Assembly (NCBI GenBank): GCA_016858145.1 | Contig: JAEHOE010000137.1 | Location: 248,001 to 312,000, forward strand | Direction of reading: 5' to 3' | Length of the DNA stretch: 64,000 nucleotides | Source of the DNA: Edaphochlamys debaryana | Lineage: Eukaryota; Chlorophyta; Chlorophyceae; Chlamydomonadales | Shown here: positions 23,177 through 35,900 of the stretch, piece by piece | Layout: every line of letters begins with the position of its first letter | Numbering within the stretch: the stretch's first letter is position 1 | Translations under genes and position numbers: made by a program | Notes under the pieces: generated by a model | Databases searched by the model: none | Told to the model about the DNA's origin: nothing | Seen by the model: only the letters and a program-made list of their open reading frames with translations

Positions 23177-26100
23177 AGCCCAAGCAGCGCGGCGGCGAGT
23201 GGCTCAGAGCCATGTGTGGATAGCTAACCAACGCCTCTTCGTGTTTGCAATGGTGACTCGTGTGCAGATCCGGGTGCTGGACTACGTCACGGCCGCTCCA
23301 TGCTACCGGACGGTCGATGATGCTGCGGATGGGCCCCTCGAGCCGCACAAGTACGGCATCTATCGTGATCTGGGACCATCGTACGGAAGACAGGCCGCTC
23401 ATGGTGCGTGAGTAAAGACGAGCTTGAGTGCTTGCCCTCTTGAAGTGTGCTATTGGCGCAACGCCTCATGTTCACGGCTTGCAATGATTGCCGTACACGG
23501 ATCTCCGCCCCTGCCAGGTCCGCGCGCTGCACGCGCCGTACGACACGTGGTGGTACGACAGGGCGGCGCTGCAGCGTGTGCCCTCCCACCAAGTGCCCCC
23601 CGACCAACGCCTGGAGGTTCCCCCGCAGCCGCCGGGGTCGGGGGTGCCGGTGCTGCCGTTCACGGCCAAGACAGGTGCGTCGGTTCAAGCCCGGCGAGCC
23701 GGACTGCTGGCGTCACTGATCAGTAGCACACCTAGAGGGCAGGACAGGTGCGCTGGCCCAGACCGGCCACTCCCGTGTGCATCAGCAGCACAGCCTTGTG
23801 ATGGCACTCAAGGCCCAACCTCGCTCCCTGCGTCAAAAGGACCTCCGAGCCCCTTAAGGCCAAGTCAGTCCGATACCCGCCCCTTGGCCCTCGCCGCCTC
23901 CCCCTACCTATTCCCCCCGGCTTCCCCAGGCCTCCTGGTGCGCCGCGGCTACGACTGGCTGAACGCCAGCGACCGGAACGGACTGGGCGGAGAGGTGAGG
24001 CGGGTTAGCGGGGCTTCGAAGGTCGGGCCTTGGTGCGCGCGCACGGCAAAACACGTCAAAGGGCGCGCTGACACCTTCGATTCCTGTCCTGTCCGCCGCC
24101 GGATGCAGACCGGTATGCTCATAAGGCCGACCGAGGACTCGCCCCGCGGTACCGGTACGCGGTGGCTGGTCTTCTGGGCCAAGGGTGGCGAGGGCACGTA
24201 CTCCCTCGGCCACGGCAACAAGTTCGAGCTGCAGCACCTGCAGGTGGGGTGAGGATGGGGGCCGGGGCAGGGGCTGGGCGCAGGAGTGGGGGCTGGGCGC
24301 AGGAGTGGGGGCAAGGGTGCATGGGGACGACACGAGATAGGATGTCGCCGGGCGTGCCCACGACTGCGCGCTACACACCCACGGCCTTATTCCCCCGGTG
24401 TTGTCGCTTGCGGCCCCAACGTACCCCATCACGGCCCAATTGCAGTTCAAGTATCCCCAGCGAGCGGGAGGCCAGGACGACGGCGGCGAAGGGAGGGGTG
24501 GCGCGGATGTCTGGGGCAATGAGACCTGGACTGACTTCAACGGGTCCCACGTCGTGCGGCGGGGGGAACCTGTCACTGCGGAGACCGCTCAGGTAAGGGG
24601 TGCCTGGGAGCTGCGGTAGGTGGGAGCACAAAGGGGTTTACACGGCAGGGGGTTACACGGCATCTGACGATCTGAGCACCTGTTGTCAATGCGCTATTAC
24701 CGCGCCCAGGCGAACATGCCCGTCATGCGGGGGATCACCGATGGCAAGTGGATCTGTTCGTGCGGCGAGGGCATGGTGGGCGAGCTGCTGCGCCCCGAGA
24801 AGCTCGAGGGAGACAAGGGCGTGTGGTGGCGGGTACGTTGCACGGCGTGGGTGGTGGGCTGCGCAATGCAATTCGTCCGCGGGATGAAGGACGCCACCGT
24901 GTCTTGAACTCTCGTTGTGTGCTTTGGCAGGTCCGATGGGCCGACGGCATCAGCAACTTCCGCTACCGCGTCGGGCGGCGTGGTGTGCACGGCTGGTCGG
25001 ACCTGCAGGTCAGTGCGCGAGGTCGGGTGGGCATGACTGCATGCGGCAGCTGTGGAGGGGTCTCGCCGATGCATACGAATGACTCACGCCTCTACCCCTC
25101 TACTCCTTCTACCCCATGGTGCAGGTGGCCATGTACGAGCGCGATCGGGAAGCCGGCGAGATGGTCCCGTGGACCCCTGTGGAGCTGGTGCAGGATGTTC
25201 AGGACGGGCCTTTGCGGCCGGGCGGGGATTGCGCACTGGTGTTGGAGCGCAACCTGACGCGTGTCAAGGTGCGCGGCTGGGAGGCTGTAATGGGCATAGC
25301 TAGGTGCGGGCTTGGTAGCGCCCATGCAGAGACACGTCCGGCACGGCCTTACCTGACCTCTTCCTTCACAGGTCCTAGGACAGGCCTGCACATTGCCACG
25401 GGCACTGAGTGGTGGTAAGCAACACAGAAGGAGTACGGGTCTTCTTGCTGCGGCATGCGAGGGCGCGTAGCTGCGACTGGGGCTGGGGCTCGGGGTCGTG
25501 TAATCGGGCTGCACCGTGCAATCTGGCCATCCAAGGGCCCTCAGTGGTGGTGAGCTGCGGGGGTACGCAGGTCTTGAAGGCAGGACGGCTGCATATGCCC
25601 TCACATGCGTGGGCGCATAGCTCAGAAGGGGGGTGGGGCTCGGGGTCGCATTGCACCATGCAATTTGCGTGGCCAACCTTACGGGCCATCGTAACCGGTC
25701 ACGGTCAACCTCACATACGATATGCGACGTCCTGCCGCCCTTCCCCGTGCATGCCTGTCAGGTACGACCGCGCCGCCCTGCGCCCCATCCCGCCCAGCCT
25801 CGCCGTGGACCGCAACCGGTGGCGCTTGCGGCTCAACCGGGAGGGACGGGTGGCCTTCCGGGGCCGCCCCGGGCGCAGCGGCGGCCACACGGGCCGGCCG
25901 GCCGGGCGGGTCTACTACTGCGGAGCGGAGGGCCGCCAGTACAGGTATGGTACGCTAGTACGGCACAGGAGAGGGAGCGACGGCCAACGTGCACGGGAGG
26001 GGGGTCGAGGTAAGGTTGGCATTTTACGAACCTCTGTCCTGCAAATTCGCCTGCAGGTGTGGGGGCTGTGTAGACGGCCGCTGCGGCCCGCTCGGAGGCT

Positions 26101-26465
26101 GCCCCTGCGCCGCGTGCGCTGAGATGCCGGTCGAGCGGCGGGCGCCGGTGGTGATGGCGGTGGCGGGGGTCGCGGCGGCGGGGCTGGCCGTGGTGGCGAA
26201 GAGGGCGACGCCACCACAGTGGTGCTCGGCTCCCTCCTCGGACCCCTCCTCGGCTCCCTCCTCGCCTTCCTCCTCGGCACCCTCCTTGGCTCTCTCCTCG
26301 GAGCTAGACATCGTCGCCGCCGTTGATTGCATTTTCGGCACCGGGCCCGGGTCCTGCCTCCACCAGGCGATGACGGAGGCGGTGCTTGAGCTTGGGCTTG
26401 GGCTTGAGGTCGGGGAAGGCGCGTTCACCGCCATGAGTGCGCATCTTGCTTCTGCCTACCCATGA

Positions 26466-27577
26466 TGACGGAGGGTGCGCGCGGGAGGACAGTGCTCGTA
26501 AGTCGGGAGGGTGGGAGCGATGGAGGAGCGCAGCAGGCAGCGCATGGCAAGGCCAGAGCGAACTAGGTGGAGGGACCGGCTGGGGATCTGCCGCTATTAC
26601 ATTTGTGGGATGGGTCTTAGGTCACACGGCTTAGGGTGGGTTGGGCATGGTCCTTGTGCCCTTCATGGTATGGGCAGGCGCTGCTGGACTCGGCGGCTTA
26701 CAAGGGAAAGGCGGGAATGATGGAAGCGTGCATGGAGGGGGGCTTTCACTGTTGGTGCAGAGGTCGCTGAGGAACCGGGGCTGGGAGGGTTGATGACCGG
26801 GTGCACCCTCCGTCGTCTGGCTGCTGGCGCATGGAAGTGGCTCAGAGAAGCAGTCCGTCAAGTCGAGCTGAGGGCAGGGAGGCGCAGGGAGGGGAATGGC
26901 GTGTGCGTGGGCGGTCAACATGGGGGAGGGAGCAGGGAACTTTGTCCGTTGCAGCTAGTGACTTCCGGATGTCACCACCCAGATGATGGAGCAGCAGATC
27001 CCTGCCGGCTGCCAGGTCAGGGGCAGTCGAGCCCTTTCAAGGCGTGATGGAGCTGCGTTACAGTGCCAGGTCGTGCGGCGAGCGGAACTCTAACCTCTTG
27101 AACCGGGCTTGAGGCCGCCGCCGCAAGGTGCGCTGGGCCGTGAAGTTGAGTCTGGACTGTCTAGAATTGCTGAGCAGCACAGGAGCTGGGCGTTTCTCAG
27201 CTAAGAGAAGACTGGCGGAGCCGAGTCTGGGAGTGGCGCAAGCCAGGGCGCCGCAAACTTGTCGTCTGTAATGCTGCACCTTACACACGCATGCAATGCT
27301 GGCCTGCAGTGTCACTGCTATGCTCAGCTCCTACGTGATTGGCCGTACAAGTGGTACACCATATCCCCTGTCGAAGCCCGTCGAAGCAGTCGAACGCACA
27401 CTCCCGCGACACCCAAACCACAAACCCCCGTCTCCCCGCGGGGCTCGACGGTGCCGTGCCAAAGCTATGCTGTGTCATGCCACGGCCCCCCCGCGCCCCG
27501 CCCCCTCATGCACCCCCTTCTTACTCCGTACATAAAGGGACGCGGGGCCCTCACCGCTTCGAACTTCACACCGCCTC
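26466..27577. other. Convergent intergenic region with opposed poly(A) signals
   Basis: About 1.1 kb between the stop of copy B and the stop of the first F-box/ankyrin gene. No coding exon was recognised. A plus-strand TGTAA at 27267-27271 and a minus-strand TGTAA at 27285-27281 sit ten bases apart, so the two 3' ends probably abut or overlap. Confidence 0.45.
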
Positions 27578-29482
27578 CTACACGTGCCGCCGCTGCGCCC
27601 TTGCCCTGCGCCTAGAGTCCGACATGGAGCCCCGGTGAGGCGGCTTGCCCGCCTTGTGCCCGCACTCCCCGCCGCTCCTGTCGAGCAGCCTCCTCCCCGC
27701 TGGCCCCTGCGGGCCGTCCCTAGCCGGCGCCGGCAGCCCTTTCTTGGCCCAGCGCCTTGCACTCCGCGCCCCGCAGTCCCCCGCAGCCACAAACTCGAGG
27801 GCGCACCTCGCCAGCGCCTCCAGAGTCTCGCCCGCCACCAGGCGCGCCCAGTCCACGACCGCGCCCTCCGCCACCAGCTGCCGAAGCGCCTCCTGCAGCC
27901 CGTGCTCTGCCCGCATCGCCGCCACGTCAGCCCGGACTTCGGGGCGGCAGGGCACGCGGCGGCGCTCCAGGTCAGTCAGGGCGCGGAGGTCGCCGGTGCA
28001 GAGGGCGGCAATGTGGGGGTTGTTGGGGGCGTGGGCCTGCGAGGGACGGAGGGGGAGGCGAGGGATGGGGAGAGGGAAGGGGTGGGGGAGGGGAGAGATC
28101 GTTGATGAGTTGGGTAAAGGCGGGAGGAGTCAGCCTTGCAAGAGGGCTGCCCTGAGGTAAGGCGAGGGATGGATGCGTGATCGTGTAGAGGCGGGCGAGG
28201 TGGTATGAGTGCGCAAGCGTTGGCGGCTGGGCGGCTGGACGGGAGTCTGTGCTGTGTGGGGCCGGCCCTAGCTCCACCGTGGGATCCCGTCCTGCGCACC
28301 TCCGTCGCGCCTGATGCCAAGCGGGAAGGGATGCACCCCTGCCCTCCATCCACGTTCTTTGGTGGCCCTCGCAGCTGCACCCTCACCCCTGCCGCGCGCT
28401 GCCCCATCCGCCCCTTGTCCTGGTCGATCAATTAGAGCGGAGCACTCACCCGTAACGCACGCCGGTCGCGCCAGGGCTGCAGGGCGCACGGCGGGGGGGA
28501 GGTCAGCAGTCAGGGTTAGTTGGGTTAGAGGGGGCGATGCCGACAGCCCGTCACGCGCACAGCAGACCACATGCATCCCGCGGCGGAGGCCCCCTCAGGT
28601 CCACCCGCCAAGCCCTCACCCAAAGGAGATCCCAGTAGTAAAGCCGCTCAAAAGCTTGCGTAGTCAACCACCCAGCTAGAACTGTATGGCCGGCTGCGAT
28701 CGCCCCGTTGGCTGCTGCCCACACGTTCAGGCCCCGGTGGCCCACCAGAAGCTGTCCGCAGAGGTGCCACTGCCCCCGACAAGCTGCAACTTCTAGGGCT
28801 TCGTCGTGCCAGGTCTTGTGTGCATGGCTCAGGGCGGGATACAGCGTGTCCAGAAGCTGCTGGCTCGCTTGCGGCTGAGCCGAAGACGCTGCGGCCCGAA
28901 GGAGTGCGAAGTCCGGCACGATTTCAGTTGCCGCAAGGGCGAGGGCCAGGTTCTCCGCGACGCCAGTCCTCGCGGTAAGATGCAGCATCTCCTTGCGCTT
29001 GTTGCAGCTGAGAGCGTCCACCGAAGTGGCCCTCAGCCAGTACGTGAAGAGGCTGGGTGGCACCGGCTCCGAAAGCTGAATCGTGGTATGCTCCTTGAAG
29101 TCATGTGATGCTTGCTTGTCCACAAGTCGCAGCGCAGCGAGCTCGTTGGGCGCAAGGTGCTTGGCCATTTCTAGCACAAGCAGCGGCGTCCAGCAGGCCC
29201 GGGCTAGCTCAGCATGCTTGCATGTCGACTCTGGCTGCTCGTTGTCCAATACTGTCGGCACCTTGCCGGGGGTGTTTGGACATGTCGCTACTGCGGCTGC
29301 TGCGGCTCTGCAAGCGGCGTGCGTGAGCATGCTAGCCGTAGACTGTATGTCTGAGGCACTGTGACACGGAGGATTATATGGGGGCCCCGGTTCAAGGAAC
29401 CGCTCATCAGCTGGACCCGCCATGACCAGGCCCAGCTGGGCCCGCTTGGCCCCACGAGCGCGGGCCCTTGTCGGCCGCTGGC
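27571..29482. repeat. Segmental duplication, unit 1 (paired with about 36806-38714)
   Basis: About 1.9 kb carrying a whole F-box-like/ankyrin gene with introns. The second copy lies 9.23 kb to the right in the same orientation. Homology begins near the gene's 3' end (TCCTACACGTGCCGC) and fades just upstream of the start (GGCCCTTGTCGGCCGC). The pair brackets U-box copy C. Confidence 0.85.
27578..29423 (-). CDS. F-box-like / ankyrin-type repeat protein, copy 1
   Basis: Three exons, 5' to 3': 29423-28620, 28476-28450, 28036-27578; all junctions phase 0; about 429 residues. The N-terminal third has an F-box-like helix pair (WTPLLVLEMAKHLAPNELAA then LRLVDKQASHDF), as in the large chlamydomonad F-box/ankyrin family. 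Next come degenerate ankyrin-like helices (HDEALEVAACRGQWHLCGQL; AANGAIAAGHTVLAGWL) and a helical C-terminal part (HGLQEALRQLVAEGAVVDW). The middle exon is a 27-nt microexon (PWRDRRALR) with textbook splice sites on both sides. Proteins of this type may serve as SCF substrate adaptors, but no role is demonstrated. ATG 29423 is chosen because it is conserved in copy 2. Confidence 0.6.
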
Positions 29483-29909
29483 ATATGTCGCGTCCGCAAC
29501 ATCTCTGTGCTCACACCACGGCGTGAGGCGTGCTTAGCGCGGAGCCCGGGTACCAAACGTACCAAACATCCGTGTCGGGCAGGCCGTAGGCCGCGTGCCC
29601 TACGTCCAGCGCCCCAATGCCCCCTCGCTTTGCCATTCCTTGCCCACCATCTTCGACGAATCCCACCTTCATGACCTACACGTTGCTCCGCCGGTGCGAG
29701 GAGAGGACCTACAGAAGGGCTGGGGGCTGGGACCGGGGTTGGGACCCATGGGCCGGCAGAGTGGCCTGAACAGGCTCGCGATCCCGCACCTGACAAGAAG
29801 GCCACACTTCAGCGACGCATTGTATAACATAGCACAGTGCGGCTGCGTGCGATTCTCCCTAACCTGAGCCAAACCTCTCCTCGTGCCGGGAAGCGCGCCA
29901 CATGTCAGC
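29424..29909. other. Divergent intergenic region, F-box/ankyrin copy 1 and U-box copy C
   Basis: 486 bp between two start codons facing away from each other. No exon was recognised. It should hold both promoters; duplication homology stops near 29482. Confidence 0.4.
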
Positions 29910-32900
29910 ATGTCGACAGCAGATGCGCAAGAGTTGTTGGCCGCTGCTCGCGGCACTGCAGGCATATGTACCTTAGCAGCTAGCACGCTGCCGTCAGTCC
30001 GGGGCGGAGACCTGGATGAGCTGCGGCGCGCGCTCAAGGCCGTTCCTCAAAGCCTGCTCGCTGCCAGCAACGAGCTGCGAGAGAATGCAACCGAAGAAGC
30101 AGCTCAGGCAAGCAACTTGGAGTGCCCGTCGAGGCTTCTAGTTTGGGTCGCTGGGTCCTGGGCTGATCAGGGGGCCACACCCCTACTGCAGACCCCGCCC
30201 CCCCCGGTCGTTCACCCCCACCCCCAAAAGTACCTATCCCGCAACACGCACGCTCTTCTCCTTGCTGACCCCGCCAATCTTTCGGGATGACACCAAACTC
30301 TGGATGCCGCTCCCGCACGTTCCTCCATTACCACCCCGCAGCACCTGAGCACGGCCCTGAAGTCGTGCCTGTCCACGCTCGAGGGCTTCCGGTGCGCCAC
30401 ATCGCCCGCGGCAACCATGCTCGCCTCAGGTGCGTGCAGCCTGACAACTGACAAGTGAACGTGGGCACAGACTGTACAGACCGCACAGACAACACAAACT
30501 GCACTAGCGTTACCCAGCAGCATCCAGCCACCTCCCTCCCCATGGCTGCTGTGCACCCCTCAATGCCTCATCGATCCTCAGCCCTTGCATCCCGTTTGTG
30601 TCGTCCCCGCCTCGCTGCCCTCGCGCCTCCCAACCCTTTCCCACTCCCCACTCCAGGCTGGCTGTCCACGCGCATCCACAGCATCCTCACGGACGTCGGC
30701 TTTGCGCTGCACGCCCTAAGCGCGAGTTTGGGCGACGAAGCCAGCGCCCCCGCCTCCGCCCTGAGAAGCGCGGGCTACGAGCTCATGCGCCTGTGCCTGC
30801 CCTCCCTGGATGCCCGGGCGGAGCTGTGCGCCTCAATGTGGGCGGAGCTAGAGGAAGCTGCGGAGTGTCCGGAGGGGCTGGGCGAGATGAGGGCGCAGGC
30901 GGGCGCGTGGCGGGTGATCCGGGGGGTCCTGGTGGAGGCGAGCGGTGCGGTACCGAGCCTGGACGACGCGGAGGTGAGGGGCAAGGAAGGAGGGAAGGGG
31001 AGCTGTCACGGCTGTCAAGGGGAGCAGTGTGGCGTCTGAGACAATCGAGGGATACAGCCTGGTGCCCTGCAGGGTGTCGTGTTGCTGCTCGGCATGTGCG
31101 CGGCTCGTGTAGTTCCGACCTATGCCTCAGCATGCAACCCAAGTTCCCTGCCTACCGGTGTCCTCCTGCTTCCCTGTCCCTGCAGGCCCGAGACAGCCTC
31201 CTGCAGGAGCTCCAGACCCTGATCGAGAGACTGGGGCCACTGCTCACGCCCTCCGAGCTACACGCCGCAAGCCTGCTGGCGTCATGCCTGCACGCCACGC
31301 CAGAGCCCTCCCCGGCAAGACCCGGCACGGCACCATCGCCATCCATCGATTCCCTTTGGGCATCCGGCTCCAACGACTTCTCCGCAAGCGCCAGCCTGCA
31401 GGCCTGGGTCCGCCCCTCATCGGCGGGGCGTACCGCGTGGGGGTTAAGAACCCTGAGACCGACCGGCTCTGGCCGGTCGGGCGGCGGCGCTGGAAGCCCA
31501 CACGTGCTGGAGGGAGCCAGCAGTGGCGGCAGTTGTTGTTACACGGACAAGGACATCAGCCGTGAACTCCCATTCGGGCCGTGGGCCAAAGGGGCCAGTG
31601 CAGTCATCAGGGCGGCAAGTGTGGCCACGCCATGCCGGCCGGCGCCGTCCCTGCGGCGGCCGTCGCTGCCAGACTCGCCCGCACCGCAGCCGCGGAGGAC
31701 GAGCGTGCCTCGGAGCTTCCTGTGCGCCATCACTCACGTGAGGGGCTGCTACGGGGTCGCACGCATCACGCCGCAACTCTGGGGATGCACCGAAACGGCT
31801 GCTGGAACCTGGAATGTGTCCCCACATGCATGTCTGTGGACCCCTCGCCCCACCTTGCACCTCCCCGCCCTCTCGACAGGAGCTGATGCGTGACCCCGTG
31901 GTCAACGCCCTGGGCTTCACGTACGAGCGGGCAGCCATCGAGGCCTGGCTCCGCAACCACGACACGGACCCAGAGGTACGTGTGACCGCCCTCCGCACGA
32001 TGTCATGTTATCTAAGACTTGATCGGCCCTGACAACATGTCGTTCCAGCCCATTCGCTGACCTAAGCACCCGCGCCATTGTCGCCCTGTTTGGCCTTCAT
32101 CGGTGCGCAGACCCGCCAAAGGCTCCCCAACAAGGACCTCGCGCCCAACTGGACCGTCAAGGTGGGATCGTCAGCCCCACGCCCTGGCTTTCCCGCGTCC
32201 CCAGCACTCCGCTTCCCCCACCCCCACCCCCATGCCCGTGCGTGAGACCGTGCCGCTGCCTCCACAGGGGCTCATACGCGACTGGCTGGAGGAGACGGGC
32301 CGGACGTACGAGGACTGGCGCAATCTGGACGAGCTTGAGGGGATGGACGAGCAAGCGGACGGGCTGGACGAGCATGACGAGCAGGAGGCGGCGGTGGAGG
32401 CTAGGGAGGTAGGAGGGGTTGGACAGCAGCGGAGCCTTTCAATGGATGAATGGTGTTTGGACCCCTTGGGACCCCTGCCGTACCCATACCCTCTGCTCCC
32501 GCCGCTTCCCTCTATCTCTGTTCCCAGGGCCCTACCCTTCAACCCCACCCCTTCCGCACGCCCCATTCCCCCTTCCCCAGCCCCGCGCCCGCCCACACCC
32601 ACGGCTGCTGGAATATGTGACGCTGGCCCCCGGGCCGCGGCTGCCGCTCGACGCACGCAGGGGCCCGCTGGCTCGCGGCCAGTACGGCATCGTGATCGCA
32701 GCCCGCGACTGCAAAGACGTGCAGCAGGTGGGTTGCTTGGCGGACTTGCTGCATCCGCCTCGCTCGCCTTGGCCCCCGCTGCATGGGCTCGTGCCCATGC
32801 CTTGCCGGCCTTGCGCTTCGTGCTTTGCCACCATAAGTGTGGACCCTGTTTCTGCCGTGCAGAGCGCGGGTAGCGTGCTCTTGGCTGCATCTCTTCGGGT

Positions 32901-35900
32901 GAGGCTGCGGCAGCGCACGGACGTGCGTGCGGCAGCTTAGCTCCAGGGCGGAAGCACGATGGAGGAGCAACATTCATCTTGCCGCTTGCACTTGCCGCCT
33001 CTCGCCTCCCAAACCCAGCTTCAAGCTGGGTCCGCACCCGCAACTCTGCGTTTGCGCCTGCTCCCTCGGCCACGACCTCCCCGCCTACCTGCCGCCATTT
33101 CTTCCTCTCAAACCCCTAGCTACCTGCATGCGCCCCAGGTCCGCTCGCTCCACAAGCCCTTCAAGGCCTGGTGGTACAACCCAGCGGCGCTGGTCCGACT
33201 GGACCCCAGCGCCGTGCCGCCGCACCGCCGCCTCATCCTCCCGCCACAGAGGCCCGGCAGCGCAGTGCCCGTCACGCACTTCACGGCTCAGGAAGGTGCG
33301 CAGCACACAGTGTACGCAATTCAGGTTCTTCTTTATTAGTGTTACCCCCTCTCGAACTCCCGGTCTTTACTCTTTAGGCATGCTGGTGCGTCGCGGGTAC
33401 GATTGGCTGGACCCAGCCGACCGTAACGGGCTCGGCGACGAGGTGCGGTCGGGTCGCGCGGGGTCAGCCGGTACCGTGCTGGGGTCTGGTGGTCTGGCCG
33501 GCACATCTTGCTCGGAGTCCCGTCCACAGCTCTGCGCATGTGGCCCTTCCGATCACCTGTATTGCGTGCGCAACTCCGCAGACGGGCGTGCTGCTCAGCG
33601 CCGACCCGGGCGCCCGCAACCACCGAGTCCTGTGGGCGGGCGGCGCCGTGGAGTGCTACCGCACCGGCCACGGCAACCACTTTGAGCTGCAGCACCTGCA
33701 GGTAAGCACGGACCTGCAGCTCGGGGGTCGTGGGGACACACACGGGTATACGGGGGTATACGTCAGCAGGGACAGGGGCAGCACTTGCAGGGGGGCGCTC
33801 AGGGGCAGGCACAGGGGTCTTGAGTCCAAGGGGGGTGGAGCGAAGGGCGGCCTTTCATCTGGCGTGTTGACAGCAACCGTCCCCCCCGCCCCTGGCACCC
33901 GACCTGGCACCTGGCACCCAACCGCAGGTCGCACACCCCGGCTGCGGTGTCCCCGTGTGCGCGGCCCACCCTGTGGTGCCGGGCAGCGGGGTGGTGCTGG
34001 GGGCCGGCGAGCGGGACGGCCGAGTCAGCAGCGATCTGGGCAGCCTGGAGCTGCCCGATGGCGGTGCGGGTGAGGCAGCAGGCAGCATGTTGGAAAGGGC
34101 AGCAAGCCACACGCACTGGACGTCGTTGCAAACCAGGGCGCGGAACGATGCCAGCCCAGATCAAAAGGCCCCGTACGCGCCATGTCTATGTCCATCAGGA
34201 CCCAGGACCGATGTATGCCTTCCACGCACGCTTGCGCCACGTGCACACGCGGCTGACACCCACGGGGCCGTGCTGTGTGCCGCAGGACGCGCCAGCGGCT
34301 GGGTGGCGGCGCGCTGGGCGGACGGTCAGCGGACCCACCACCTCACCGCCGACCCGGAGGGGGGGCACGAGCTGCACCACTGCCCCCGGGAGGGCGAGCC
34401 GGTGACGGTCTACACGGCGCAGGTACGGCGATGTATGGTACGGCACGTGCAGTACTGCAATACTCCTCGCTCCGAACCTATCGCGATTGCAGCACGCTGT
34501 CAGCAGTGGTGGCTTTAATCGGCTGACTAATGCACCCGATTCCCTTGTGCCTTGTTCCGCCAGGCTGAGCTGAGGGTCACGCGCGGGCGGGACTGGCGCT
34601 GGGACGATGCGGATGGCTGCGGGCGGGAGGGGCGGCTGGTACGGCCCTTGGGGCTCGGAGGTGACTTCGTGTGGTGGGAGGTGCGTTCTATGGGCGAGAA
34701 CCTCGGGGGAAACGGGAGGGCGAATGGGGACAACGGTACTATTTCGGGAGTGTGCTTGTGGTGTGGTTGCCAAATGTCCTGCAAGATAGCTTTGTGCCCC
34801 CCCCCCTCGTCGCCCACCTGACCCCCATGCATTGCTGCCCATTTCCCCTGCTCAAAATCCAAATGCTCAGGTCAAGTGGTCGGACGCGAGCACCACCCGC
34901 TGCCGCGTGGGGCTGCCTGGGATCGGCAGCTGCGACCTCCAGGTCCTAACATGCGCTCGATCCCTCAAACCAGTGCTGTGTGGCCTGTGTACGGCAGTGC
35001 TGTACGGCATGTGTACGGCAGACCACCTGACCGCGCATGTGTCCGTGCCCGTACAGGTGGCCATGTACGAGGCTGACCCGGTCAACGGGCACGTGTCGCT
35101 GGGGACACCCATGGTTCTGGCGGAATCGGGCGGGGGCGCGCCGGACGGCGCCCTCCGGCCTGGCAAGCCGGGAGTGGTGGCGGAGACCCTCGGAGTGCGC
35201 GTCAAGGTAAGGCGGCGCGGATGGACAGCCGGGCAGGTTGGGGGCGGCGCTGGGTACCAGGGGTGGAAGGTTTGCTGCTCTTTCGCGGCCAAGCAAGGAA
35301 CTCGTTGCCTCCAACCCAATGGCTGACATGCAGGTCCTGCACGTGCCGACCGGCGTGGAATGCTGGTGAGCGGGTTCCCTGAGCGTACGTACGGTATCGG
35401 TACGCCCTGAGAGGGCCTTTCGCCCACGTGCCTTGTGGCACCCGGCTGCCTTCACCCTGCAGCCTTCCGCTCCCAAGCGTAGTTACGGTCGGTCACCGGC
35501 CCCTGAACTTCATTCCTTCCTGCTTAACTTCATTTCAGGTACGACAGAGCCAGCCTGCGGCCTCTACCCGGCGTGCTGGCCGCAGCCCAAAGCAGGCGGA
35601 TGGTGCTCAACCGCGACGGCCGGGCGGCTTTCCTGGGGCGGGGAGCAGCAAGGGGCAGCGGCGGCGACACGGGCCGGCCGGCGAAAGAGGTCTTCTACTG
35701 CGGAGCTGAGTTGGGTCAATGCAGGTGAGGACAAGCAAGGGGACATGCCCCCAGTCATGCACTTGCCCACAGACCTGTGCCTTAGTAGCGGTGTTCGCCT
35801 CCGTCAGGACGTCTCGACCTTTCTTGCCCCGACGTGCATGCTGCTGTCCCCTGCCGGCGGAAACCTGCTGTCCAGGTGTGGCAGATGCGGCAGCACCTGT

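Larger units (their letters stand above)
21037..26465 (+). pseudogene. U-box/MIB-like paralogue, copy B, with broken U-box and frame lesions
   Basis: Sister of copy A (first exons nearly identical). Recognisable exons: 21037-21255, 21750-21837, 21974-22287, 22401-22577, 22713-22808, 22979-23215, 23268-23403, 23518-23674, 23930-23994, 24109-24243, 24446-24592, 24710-24832, 24931-25008, 25125-25268, 25372 (or 25384)-25414, 25762-25944, 26056-26465. Three lesions are seen. The second half of the U-box is missing: a decayed exon ends at 22919 with its donor GT now AT, and the SAIEEWL exon is absent. The exon at 23268-23403 has 4 extra bases (TATC after GGCATC), shifting the frame. The small exon near 25372-25414 no longer has the conserved 32-nt length. 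Later exons are well conserved in their ancestral frame, including the MIB-like modules, the Cys knot and a hydrophobic segment (VVMAVAGVAAAGLAVVAKR), so decay is recent. Unusual splicing or sequence error could rescue part of it. Confidence 0.65.
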
